This document shows, piece after piece, positions 12,096-22,394 of a stretch of DNA of 64,000 nt (positions are counted from its first letter, which is position 1; each line of letters begins with the position of its first letter). This stretch comes from Coriaria nepalensis (taxonomy: Eukaryota; Streptophyta; Magnoliopsida; Cucurbitales; Coriariaceae). The notes under the pieces are model-generated. The model was not told where the DNA came from. It saw only the letters and a list, made by a program, of their open reading frames with translations, and searched no databases. Position numbers and translations under genes: made by a program. Where the stretch lies: assembly GCA_027186245.1 (NCBI GenBank), contig CP114485.1:10258001-10322000 (forward strand). Direction: 5' to 3'.

Positions 12096-12983
12096 TTAGA
12101 TAGCATTGATCTCCTCCTGTACGACATTCACTTTGCCATTCTCGTTTTGTTTCTTTCTGAATCTGCAATCACGAGCAAAATGCCCAGATTTGCCACAAAC
12201 AAAACAAGCACCATTTTTCTTGTCAGTTTTGAATTTTCCTTGATCCCTCTTCGGACCAAGAAAATTCATTTTGTGATTTTTGCCCTTGGGATGGCTAGGC
12301 CTTTCTACATCATTGGCCTTTGAGGTACCGATATCGGTTTCCTCCGCTTTCTTGTCTCTAGTCTGAGATTCTTCCTCAATACGTAGATGCTTTTTAACCT
12401 CTTCCAAAGAGTAATCTTCGTTATTGTGAAGAATCTTTTTCCTGTAACTTTTCCAACTAGATAGCAACTTAGCAATTATAGCACCAACTTGAAAAATTTC
12501 AGGAAGTATGACTTTTACAGCAACAAGTTTATTGACAATAACTTGTAAATCATGAATCTGATTTAAGAGAGGTTTTCCATCAAGCATTTTAAAGTTAAAA
12601 TACTCAGATATTAAGAATTTTTTAGTACCTTCCTCTTCAGCCTTGTACGTGTTCTCCAATGCATTCCAGATTTCCTTTGCAGACTTTGTATTTGTATAGA
12701 GATCGAACAGACGGCCAGATAGAGCATTCAGAATGTGTCCCCGACACATAATTGCATCCTCGTCCCTTTTTAGTTTCGCTGCTTTAATCTCTTCGGTCTC
12801 ATCTGGAGAGGATTCTAGAAGTGGTTGAAGGTTAGGATCCAGAATGTAATAGATCTTCAAGGCAGTGAGCAAGAACTTCAGTTTGTCTTGCCATCGTGTG
12901 AAGTTTGATCCATCAAATCGATCAAGCCTCACAAGATCCTGGTTCATCAGCTTTATGGTTGAAACAGCAGTCTCGGTCTCCAT
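12096..12983 (-). pseudogene. Copia-1 Gag (nucleocapsid-like)
   Basis: The ATG at 12981-12983 starts METETAVSTIKL. It is followed by the Copia gag signature RFDGSNFTRWQDKL and the UBN2-type helical region. Near the end is one CCHC zinc knuckle (CFVCGKSGHFARDC). The frame also stays open upstream into the LTR, but that part is LTR sequence, so the internal ATG is preferred. A TAA (12096-12098) ends the frame just before protease. The downstream protease stays in the same frame, so this looks like a single nonsense change in a gag-pol polyprotein. Regulated readthrough is the alternative and is less likely. Confidence 0.92.
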
Positions 12984-13004
12984 TGCAGAATATCGTTTTT
13001 TGAT

Positions 13005-13757
13005 TGTTGAAATTAAATAGATCAAGACTTGAAACACGTAACAGATACGTTTTCCAAAAAATGATATTTTCACCCTCCCAGATTGCTTTAGGTTACTGTG
13101 AAAATAGTTTTCGGGATATGACAAGCCTTTACAAAGGATCACAAGCAACAGTGAAATTTTGTTATGGAATATATTCGTTTTCTGACAGTACGAAAACTGA
13201 GAAGAAGATTGGTATTCTAGTTCTCTTCAGGTTTCTCTTATTTATAGGCAAATTTTGGCACCTGTTCGTGAAACAGTATACTGTTTCACAAACAGTTACA
13301 CTTCTTTGTTTAAAACAGTTTAACTGCTTTAACAGTCAGATATTTGAATTCCCGAAATTCAAACTCGAACGGTAACTAACTGTTTTAACTGTCAAACGTT
13401 GAAGTAGTCGATCAACCACCGCACGTGGCGGCTGGCCGCCACGTCGCAAACGTGCCAAGTGTCAAGTGCCAAGTGCGCCTAATAAGCGCCGAAAGCGCCT
13501 CACGCTTCACGCTTCACGCCTCACGCCTCACGCCTCACGCCCACGCCCACGCCGCGCGCGCGCGTGCGAGTGCGAGTCTCAGCCAAACCCCAATACTTAT
13601 TTATTATTACAAATATTTACTATTTGCAATTACTTATAAATCCTTGAAAATGTTTCTCCCTTTCCAATGTGGGATGCATTTAATTACATTTATTAAACAT
13701 TTTTTGGGCTTTGAGTCTTTAATCCATTTCACTTTAGCCAAAGGAAAAAGTCCAACA
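13005..13757 (-). repeat. 5' LTR of Copia-1 (753 bp, longer copy)
   Basis: On the minus strand it begins TGTTGG and ends TTTCAACA. A TATA-like motif (ttataagt) occurs on the minus strand downstream of a tcccacatt motif. It keeps about 200 bp missing from the other LTR (about 13249-13455), including a near-perfect hairpin: acgtggcgg (13423-13431), loop ctgg, ccgccacgt (13436-13444). The hairpin overlaps a CACGTG G-box. Repeats of cacgc-type units and an alternating GC run follow at 13500-13565. Confidence 0.93.
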
Positions 13758-14039
13758 GAAACAAGAGATATCGCATGTGGGATCTGACCTCCTACAAAGG
13801 CTATCATCAATAGAGAGACGGAATTTGCAGAAAAAAGAAAGGATAATTTGGTTTGCAGGTAGGTTGAACAAATCTTTGAATGGCCTCAACCTAATCAATA
13901 GCACGTCATCAAGAGTCCTAATATTCTAAACACCTAGCTAAACTCTTATTCATGTCTATCAACAATCTCATATTATTTCTTCATTACCTTTAAAGGTATT
14001 TGGTTGTACTTCTTTTGTCCATATCCATCAATAGGGTGG

Positions 14040-14310
14040 GAGCCATAAAAATTGTTTAGGACAAACAAAAAATATATATATTTGTATATTTAGGTAGGTA
14101 AAGATTAAAATTTTGAAAATTTTATAGATATTAAGTATCAATATAAATGAGTTTAGGAGTAGTGGTGAAATCAAAAGTGAAAATGAGTTCAGATGAATTT
14201 CTAGATCTTCTAGTACTCGGTAAATGGATGAAGGATTTAAACCCACATTTTCTCACTATAGTTATAAATCAAGTTTGACACCTTATACCACTAAGTCATA
14301 ATAACTTCTT
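14040..14310 (-). mobile_element. Probable tRNA-derived SINE
   Basis: On the minus strand there is an A-box-like tgacttagtggtataagg (+ strand 14281-14298). About 45 bp later comes a B-box-like gggtttaaatcc (14233-14244). This is the order and spacing of a tRNA-type RNA polymerase III promoter. The downstream body ends in a T-rich tract near 14070. Neither a clear target duplication nor a foldable complete tRNA is visible, so boundaries are approximate. Confidence 0.5.
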
Positions 14311-14439
14311 TTAATAATTACTCCAATCATATATAATTAACTTCTAAACCTAGGTTAAACTTAGCAAGGCGACGGCCAACAGCGCTAGCTCTTGTCGCCC
14401 CTCCCTTCACCCTTTTCCACTAACATTACAAAAGAAAAG

Positions 14440-14961
14440 TCAGTCCAAAAGCCATCAAGTATCTATTTTATGGGTATTCTCCTACGCAAAAGTATTACAA
14501 ATGTTATTCACCTATCACTAAGAAATTTTGTATGCCTATGGATGTAACTTTTTTTTCGGAAAGGAACCTTATTACCCAAAACCTAACATTCAGTGGAAGA
14601 GTTATATCATACAAGAATGTTGTTTTTAAAAAAATAAGGATCAACTATCTGAGCCTAACTATCCTTCACCCTTACCCAAGCCTAACCATCTCATAACCTT
14701 AATCGAGACAACCACCTTACTTGAGACATCCACCTCCGAAAAACCTACTCCAGACATAGATCGTTCAAGTCCAACACAACATGCAAATCATACACAGTTA
14801 CGTGTTTATTTAAGGAAAACGATAATCTAAGAAGAGATGGAGCCCCATACCCTCCCCAAACAAAACTAAAAATTTGAACCTAGTTTAGATATACCCGAGT
14901 CATTTCTAGATAACACTTTTCATGAAAATTATATTGATATTACTGCTAATGATGATCTTAA
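14440..14961 (+). pseudogene. Older Copia relic (Copia-3), left part
   Basis: Degenerate integrase C-terminal to RT-linker sequence. In broken frames it reads like GYSPTQKYYKCYSPITKKF, then MDVTFF, then an acidic linker (SLDIPESFLDNTFHENYIDI). It stops exactly where the Copia-2 LTR begins. The element continues at 18421, after Copia-2. It has many stops and frame changes. Confidence 0.72.
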
Positions 14962-15553
14962 TGTTTGAAGAAGTGATATATCAACTCATCAATGGAAGAA
15001 GATTAAAAAGTTTGACCTTTTGATAGCATGATTTTTTTTTTGCGTTGACCCTCAGTCTAAAAGCTTCCCTACATTAATTGAAACTTATGTGAATAAGTTT
15101 CACATTGATCGGATCAATGGAATTTTAAATGGAGCCTCATTCGTGTTTCTATTTTTGGCTACTGACATGGAAATCAAAATGGAGCTTGGCTATTCTAATA
15201 GCTAGTTTTTGTGTTCAAACAAATTTGATATTTTGTTTGAATGATGTTAAAGCTACTAGTGAAGTTTGGATGGAGATGGAATCCATTTGCACCTTTTTGG
15301 TCTATGGCAGTATAGTTGGTAGCAAATTCTAGATTTTCTCTATTTTGTGTACTTGTTTTATTTTCTTATGTTAAGTGTTGTAGACATGGTTGATTGTTAG
15401 GCTTTGTTTATGCATCATGTATTTTAGTTCATCTTTGTTCTTGTATTTAAACTCTTATTTTGCTAATGAAAAAATAGATTGAATTTTTTTAGCAAAAACA
15501 ATTGGTTCATTCTCTTGCACGACTTTGTTCTTGAGGAAGTAGGAGACAAATCA
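14962..15553 (+). repeat. Left (5') LTR of Copia-2
   Basis: 592 bp, starting tgtttgaagaagt and ending gacaaatca. It aligns throughout with 17868-18420, with many substitutions and small gaps. The tRNA-Met-type primer-binding site follows 6 nt later. Confidence 0.88.
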
Positions 15554-15650
15554 TAATTATGGTATCAAAGCTTAGTTAAAGATCATTATATCTAGCCTTA
15601 ACTCTCTCGCTTGTTAGTTCCCAAACCAGAAGCAAAAAAAAAAAAACACC

Positions 15651-17830
15651 ATGGCTCTCAATCAAGGTGTTAACATTCTTTCACCACCAGTTTTCAGTGG
15701 TGAAGGCTATCAGTTTTGGTAAGTCAAAATAGCCACCTATCTTCATGCTCATAGATTATCATATAGTGGAATATGATTACGTACCACTATCTGAGGAGGT
15801 GGACTATACACTTGAACATATCAAGTAATAAAAGATAGAGAAGCAGAACAACTTTAGTGCCTCAGCTATCCTTCAATATGGAGTTGATGACAAGTTGTTC
15901 TCTCATACCATTGGTCTGTCTATAGCCAAAGATGTTTGGGAAGTCTTGAAGAAGGAATTTCAAGTATTGAAAGAGTCAGAAATATCAGTCTCTTGAACCT
16001 CGAAAGAGATTTTGAGAGGTTAAAGATGAAGAAGACAAAATCCATCAAGGATTATGCCGGAAGGATGGTAGAAGTTTCAAACTAAATGAAGACATTTGGA
16101 GAAAATTTCATGGAGAAAATGTTGGTTGACAAAATATTGGTCGGTGTACTACCCAAATTTGACTAAAAAATTTATAATATAGAAGAAAGTAAGGATCTCA
16201 ACTCCTTGACTATGTTTGAACTCTTAGGCTCCCTAGAAGCAAATGAATCTAGGCAAAGTTGAAGGTGCCTTCTAAGTGAAGAGTTGATTGACTATCTTGA
16301 AGAAAGTGAAGATCATATTCCTCCTGTTAAACCTGATGATGAAGAAGCTAAGCATTTGAATCCAAGATACAAAAGCCTTGAAGATGTTTATCAAAGATGC
16401 AATTAAGCTCTAGTTGAGCTTAGCTACTATGAAGAAGGCAAGAGTGATGAAAGTTGGATGAAAGCTATGAAGGAAGAGTTGAGAATGATCACAAAAAAAC
16501 AGACTTAGATTCTAGTTGACAAGCTTGAGAAGAAGAAGATTATTAGGCTATTCAAACTAAAGCTCAATGTTGACAGTTCATTAAAGAGGTTCAAAGCACG
16601 CTTGGTAGTGAAAGGATTCTCTCAATAATATAGAGTTAACTATGCTAAAACATTTGCACTTGTGGCTAGACTTGACATAATAATGTTGATCATTGCATTG
16701 GCTACCAAAAAGTCTTAGTTAGTTCATCAACTTGATGTGAAGTTAGCATTCTTAAATGGATTCTAGAAGAGGAAGTTTATGTTGAGCAACCTAAATGGTT
16801 TGAGGTGAAAGGAGAAGAATGGAAGGTGTACAAGCTAAAGAATGCCTTGTATGGCCAGAAATAAGCTCTTAGAGCTTGGTATAGTATGATTGATTCCTAT
16901 GTGATTGATGTTGGTTTAGAAGGAGTGACATTGATCCTATACTCTACATCAAAGAATCAGGTACATCCTTACTTATTATCTCATTGTATGTTGATGACCT
17001 GCCCATAAATGGGAATGAAGGTGGCCTAATCCAAAGATTCAAGAAGGAAATAAAAGCTGAATTTGAACAGGGGATGTTTGTGTCACAAGAGAAGTATGCC
17101 AAAATTTGTTGAAGAAGTTCAACATTGAAACTAGTAAACTTGTATCCGCTCCAATGGTTGCAAATGGAAAGTTCATTAAAAATGATGGTTCAATAAGGGT
17201 TGATGAAACCTTGTATGGAAGTTTGATTGGAGGTTTGATGTACCTCACTGCAACAAGACCAAACATCATGTACTTTGTTTGTATCTTGTCCAAATTCATG
17301 AACAATCCTTCTCAATTTCATATGGGGGCTGCTAAAAGGGTACTTAAGTATCTTAATGGATCTCTATCTCATAGAATTTTGTATGAAGAGGGAAAATTGA
17401 GGTTAGAAGCAAATGTGGATAGTGATTGAGTTGGTCCTCTTGAAGATGCCAAGAGCACAAGTTTTTTGCTTCACACTTGGATTAGGGATATTTTGCTAGA
17501 GTTTAAAGAAAAAAAGTGTTGTAGCTCAATCGTTGAGGATAAATATGTGATTGCTGCTCATGCCACCAATCAAGTTATTTGGCTAGAAAGATCCTACTAG
17601 AACTAAACTTTAATCCTAGTAGCTCCACAATCATTTATTATGACAATAAATTTGTTATTGCAATCTCTGAAAATCCAATTTACTTTAGGAAGACAGAATA
17701 TTCTTATAAAGTTTCATGCTATTAGAGAAATGGTGAAAAAATAGTGAAGTGAGGCTGATTCACTGCAAGAGCAAGTTGCATATGGGTTTACTAAGCCTCT
17801 AGCTATTGTCAGGTTTGAGCAATTTAAATC
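15651..17830 (+). pseudogene. Copia-2 gag and RT/RNase H remains, protease and integrase missing
   Basis: Gag-like sequence runs from 15651 to about 16262. The text then passes directly to a linker (LIDYLEESEDHIPPVKPDDEE) and RT pieces (DVKLAFLNGF, SYVDDLPING, MFVSQEKYAK). The best open piece is 17106-17429 (KFIKNDGSIRVDETLYGSLIGG..., RPNIMYFVCILSKFMNNPS), the RT to RNase H connection. No CCHC knuckle, protease D-S-G or integrase HHCC/DDE signature could be found in between, so several hundred codons appear to be deleted near 16262. Several stops interrupt all frames. Confidence 0.8.
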
Positions 17831-17867
17831 TGAAATTGGATTGATGAGTAATTGTATCAAGAGGAAG

Positions 17868-18420
17868 TGTTTGAAGAAGTAATACTTCAACTCATCAATG
17901 GAGGAAGATAAAAAATATTAACATTTTGATAGCATGATTTTTTGGCATTGACCCTTAATCTAAAAGTTTCTCTACATCAGTTGAAACTCATCGGATCAGT
18001 GGAACTTTAGATGAAGCCTCATTTGTGTTTCTGTCTTTTTGCCACTGACATAGAAAGCATAATAGAGCTTGGCTGTTCCAATGGCTAGTTTTTATGTTCA
18101 AACAAGTTTGATAAGTTGCTTGAAAGATGTTGAAGATATTGGTGAAGTTTGGATGAGGATGGAATCGATTTGCATCCAGATTTTCTGTATTTTGTGTACT
18201 TGTCCTGTTTCTTATGTTAAATATTGTAAACATAGTTGATTGTAAGGATTTGTTTCTGCATTAGGGTGGCCATTTAATATTTTACTAATGTACTTTAGTT
18301 CATCTTTGTTCTTGTATTTAAACTCTTATTTTGCTAATGAAAAAATAGATTGAATTTTTCACCAAAAATCGTTGCTCATTCTCTTGCACGACTCTGTTCT
18401 TGAGGAAGTAGGACAAATCA
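17868..18420 (+). repeat. Right (3') LTR of Copia-2
   Basis: 553 bp copy of the left LTR. It carries an extra short segment (ttagggtggccatttaatatttta, about 18260-18285) and several small deletions. It abuts Copia-3 sequence at 18421. Confidence 0.88.
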
Positions 18421-19930
18421 GAATTCTGTTCTTCATTTTCCACCACTTAATATTCCTATTGTCTTAAGGAAAGGGATGAGATCATGTACTAAGCATCTAA
18501 TTTATAATTTTGTGGCATATGAAGGATTATCACATATCGTGCCTTTGTTATTAATATTTCCGATACAGAAATTCCAAATATCCATGAAGCTTTAAAAAGG
18601 TTAGAATGAAGGACAACAACTGGGGAAGAGATTAGTGTCCTCAAGAAGAATGGTACTTGGGAACTTTCAAAACTGCTAGAACAGAAACATGTGAGATGCA
18701 AATGGATCTTCAATGTCAAATACAAATCAGACAGAAGTGTAGATTTATATAAAGTAGGCTTGTTGCAAAATGCTTCATTCAGACCTACAGGATTGACTAC
18801 TAAGAGTTTTTTCCTCTAGTTGCTTAACTTTAACATCATCCATGTCTTGTTATCTCTATAAAACTAAGACTGGCCTCTCCATCCGTTAGATGTCAAAAAC
18901 ACCTTCTCAATGATGACCTAGAAGATGAAGTTTATATGAGAATTCAGCTGAGATTTCATACTATAAATAATGTTAAAGATTGTAAAATCCAAAATCTTTG
19001 TACGAACTCAAGCAATATCCTAAAGCTTGTTTTGACAGGTTTACCAAAGCAGTCAAGAAGCCCAGGTAATAAACTGTTTACCAAACACTCGATTGAGAGA
19101 GAATTGCTATCTCATTGTGTATGTTAATAATGTTATCTCAGCAAGAGATTATGAAGAAGAAATAAGCAAGTTAAAGGGAATTCTTGCCAATGATATTATC
19201 TTAGGAAGAGATTATGGAGAAGAAAAACACCTAAGAAACCTTATATATTTCCTGAGCATGGAAGTTGCTCAATTAAAGAAAGGTATTTCAGTTTCTCAAT
19301 GTAATTACACTGTAGACTTACTAAAGGAAAACAAGATGTTAGGATGCAAGTCTTTTGACACTCCTATAGATTCAACTACTAAAGTGGGAATGACAGTAAA
19401 GCCTTCCAGTTGATGAAAGGAGATGTCAACGACTTACAGGGAAGCTCAATTACCTTTCTCATACAAGACTAAATATTGGCTTCTCCATGAGTGTAGTAAG
19501 TCCATATATTAATAACCCAAATAAAGAACACCTTGATGCTGTATACAGGATCCCCAAGTTTAAAATAACTCTAGGTAAAGGTTTGTTCTTCTGAAAATGG
19601 AACAAACAAGCATTTTGAGATTTATTCATATATAGATTAGGTCGGTATTATAACTGATAGAAGAATTAGCATTGGCTATTGCAACTATGTTTGGCGGAAC
19701 TTGGTAGCATGGTGAAGCAAAAAAAAAAAAAAAAACAAGTTGTTATTGCAAGTAGTGTCGAGGTGGAATTCAAGGTAATGACTCATAGTATATGTAAAGG
19801 AATGTATTTGAGAAGGGTGCTTGAAGAGTTAAGATTCTTGACTGAGAAACCTATAAAGATACTCTGTGATAATTAAGCGAAGGTACAAACAACATGCCCA
19901 AAGGAATATTTGATAGGTCCACATCTCTTT
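18421..19930 (+). pseudogene. Older Copia relic (Copia-3), right part: RT and RNase H
   Basis: Continues the relic interrupted by Copia-2. Readable pieces in shifting frames are an RT start (RAFVINISDTEIP, IHEALKR, KKNGTWELSKL, CKWIFNVKYKSD), RT core remnants (MDSTTKVG is preceded by LLKENKMLGCKSFDTP), and RNase H remnants at 19679-19876 (SSVEVEFKVMTHSICKGMYLRRVLEEL, ILCDN). There is a poly-A interruption of about 16 bases at 19720-19735. The YVDD catalytic box has decayed. No LTRs of its own are recognised. Confidence 0.82.
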
Positions 19931-20219
19931 TAGAATTTATGATTGCATGTGAGAAGTAGGTTGCTAGATGACATCAGAATGAAACAATAACAAACTTAAG
20001 ATGCTAACAATATAACATTAACATTGCAATACACCATTGTAGTCTCTTGAAGAAAATGCTCATTGTTTATAAACACACGATATATAAGAAATTCAAAAAG
20101 CAACTTGTCGAGGGCTAGAAGGGTAACTTCCTTTCCAGGGCTGGTTAGCTAATTCTGATCAAACATGTGCTTTCTTATTTTCCTCTTCATCTTTTGGCCA
20201 CTTATTGTGTTCGTAACAG
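19931..20219. other. Unassigned spacer between Copia-3 and the LINE fragment
   Basis: Low-information AT-rich DNA. No ORF, LTR or repeat boundary can be recognised. Confidence 0.4.
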
Positions 20220-21640
20220 TATGTTGTTAGAGTTGGAATCTCTTTTGGCTAGAGTTTTTTGGGGTTATTCTTCTGGTAGAAGGAGACACTAGATTTCTTG
20301 AGACACTATTTTCTTTAAGGTTGATTCTGATGGTTTGGGGCCTAGAAGATTGTTGGATATGAAGTTGGCTTTCTCTTTTAAAAGAATATAGAATCTTTTA
20401 ATTATTGACTCCCTTTGGTGTAGATTAATAGACTAAAGGTCCTCCTATTTCTCGATGGTCTGATTGCTTTGGTAGTTCAAGGTTTTGGAAGGACATGTTG
20501 GATGCTCATGATGTCTTCATCCAACTCAGTAGGTGGAAGGTTGGGAGTGGTTCTTATGTCAGTTTTTGGCATGATGATTGGGGGGGTTTTAATTGTATCT
20601 TTCTTTGAGTTCTATTAAGGATTGTTTGCTCAATTTAGAATGGTTGGAGGTGTTGAAGGAGAAGGGTGCTCTTCATATGGAGCAATCTTTACATGTTCTC
20701 TCTTCAGATTTTGACGTGCTTGTCTTGCTTCCTAGCAAGGATAGTTTTTTCACTATAAGTTTGCTTGGGACGCAGTGGTAGGGGAGGCTTAGAGTTACCA
20801 TCATTTTTCACCCCAATGGAATATTTGTATACCTCTTAAGATTAAAGTGTTTTCTTAGAAGTTGTCGAAGGGTGTTTTAGTTGTGGATAGAAATACTAAA
20901 AAGATGGAGAATTATCTTCCTTATGCCTGTAGGTGTTGTAACAAGAGAGATTGTGAGGATGTTCATCATCTTTTCATTGACAATGAAATTACTATGAAGA
21001 AGTGGAGGAGTTAGTGCTATTTTTTCATATTCCTTTTTTGCAGTAGCCCCTGATGGATAGATTTAAGCTCTAGTGGTATATGTTGAAGGGTAATTCTCAA
21101 TTTTCTAGGGTTGATTCTCGTGTTCCTTCTTTGCTTTGTTGGAATATTTGGATTAGTAGAAACAAGGCTTTCTTTGATAACAAACCTATGTTTTTTGGTG
21201 CCATTCGGTTTGGTCTGATAAGGTGGCTTAGGGAGTTAAATCATGTGGTGAAGTTTAAAAGTAAATCTTCTTCTTTTGGAATTCATTCTCCCCTTTCCCT
21301 TGTTTGTGTCATTGATATTTGTAAGTGGATTGCTCCTCCAAGAAGTTATTTTAAATTAAAGGTGGATGGGGCTTTTAAGCAAAATTCTCCGATTGCTAGT
21401 TGTGGTGGTATTGTCTCTTCTGATCATATGGCAATATATGCTTTGCTTTCTTTTCTCCTCTTGGCCCGATTGGACATTGAGTCATTTTTGGAATATCATT
21501 TGTTTTTGGATTCTTCCTTTTGTATTGATATTAGTCATGTTTATAGGGAACGTAATGTCTACAGTAGTATTGCTTTAGACTTCAGTATTCAGAGTTCTCT
21601 TCCTCATCTAGTGAATAATTTAGTTGTTTGATGATAGAAA
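20220..21640 (+). pseudogene. LINE (L1-type) ORF2 3' end: RT C-terminus, zinc-binding region and RNase H
   Basis: A 5'-truncated non-LTR retrotransposon. From 20225 it reads as the RT C-terminal region (LARVFWGYSSGRR, SWDTIFFKVDSDGLGPRRL), followed by the plant LINE phrase GSGSYVSFWHDDW. The open stretch 21080-21631 contains WNIWISRNKAFFD and KLKVDGAFKQNS (the RNase H start, with the D-G motif), and CGGIVSSDH. Several stops interrupt it before 21080. No target duplication or poly-A tail is obvious. The Copia elements nearby have a different architecture, so this is an independent insertion. Confidence 0.8.
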
Positions 21641-22394
21641 GGACGTAACTCTTTTCTTATTTAATAACTTGATTACTGTATCTTGTGTTGCACATATTTA
21701 TCTTAGAATGTATGCATATAATATATTTAAAATATATTTAGATCATTTTAGTTGACAATATTTGATAATTGATATAAATACATGATCGAGCTGATATACA
21801 TAATAAAACTGCTATTAAGTTATTATCAATTTTTATTTTAGATCAAAAATAAAATTTGGATTTTGTTATCATTTTTCTTTTTTCTATTTTATTAGCAATT
21901 AGGATTTTTAATTTATGATTTTATTTTTTAGGGTGCCCTTAGCTTATCAAAAATTAATAGCTTATTCTTTGGGGCTATTGACTTTCAAGAGATTATAAGC
22001 AGTGAATTTGTCAAAGAATTAGATTTAATTAGTTATTTCCTTATACATATTATATACATAGTAGACATACAATTATCTTCTTACTATATAACTAGAATAA
22101 GTGTAAATCTATTTTTTACGAAGACTGATTTTAGGCTTATTAAGAGCCTAATTTATTCTATAATCTATCTAGGCTAAAGTTGTATAGATAAGAACATAGT
22201 CTATGATGTAAAACACGAAAATCAATAGATAATATATTTAGAAATTGTCATAGTATCAAAACCTTCAATTTTCTTATAGTCTTGATTTCTTGATTTTTTT
22301 TTTTCTTGTCACCTTGAATTTTAGTCCAAATCTCTTATCTCTAAGATTTTTTAGCCCTTCCCGTTTTATGTTTTGTGTCTATCTTGACTACACC
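21641..22394 (+). other. Possible LTR and leader of Copia-4
   Basis: AT-rich, non-coding. A degraded primer-binding site (tagtatcaaaac, 22251-22262) lies about 130 bp before the Copia-4 gag start, so the DNA to its left is plausibly the decayed 5' LTR. No second LTR exists in the window to prove it. Confidence 0.4.

Larger units (their letters stand above)
7891..13762 (-). mobile_element. Ty1/Copia LTR retrotransposon (Copia-1), minus orientation, with 5-bp target duplications
   Basis: A full-length element with LTRs at 7896-8456 and 13005-13757 is flanked by a perfect 5-bp duplication gaaac (7891-7895 and 13758-13762). The LTRs begin TGTTG and end CAACA. The interior reads on the minus strand in Copia order: gag, protease, integrase, reverse transcriptase, RNase H. 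A purine-rich tract (agtggggat when read on the minus strand, 8457-8465) borders the 3' LTR. About 245 comparable LTR bases differ at only four or five positions, so the insertion is fairly recent. The coding region is broken by a stop, a scrambled duplication and a frameshift, so this copy is not autonomous. About 590 bp between the RNase H stop and the 3' LTR is untranslated. Confidence 0.96.
14962..18420 (+). mobile_element. Degenerate Copia retrotransposon (Copia-2) nested in Copia-3
   Basis: Two LTRs, 14962-15553 and 17868-18420, both start tgtttgaagaagt and end gacaaatca. A primer-binding site complementary to initiator tRNA-Met (tggtatcaaagc, 15560-15571) lies 6 nt inside the left LTR. 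A purine-rich tract (aagaggaag, about 17859-17867) precedes the right LTR. The interior holds a decayed gag starting at 15651 (MALNQG, PPVFSGEGYQFW), then RT and RNase H pieces. LTR divergence and dense stops show it is old. No matching target duplication is visible (cttaa on the left, gaatt on the right). Confidence 0.88.

Noticed and set aside
13004..13787. Plus-strand ORFs within 13004-13787
   Set aside because: These are LTR sequence read on the strand opposite to the element, with low-complexity translation.
17039..17305. Minus-strand 88-codon ORF
   Set aside because: It is the complement of the well-supported Copia-2 RT/RNase H segment on the plus strand.
21080..21631. Independent host gene of 183 residues
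   Set aside because: The sequence is the RNase H end of a plant LINE, continuous with upstream LINE remnants.
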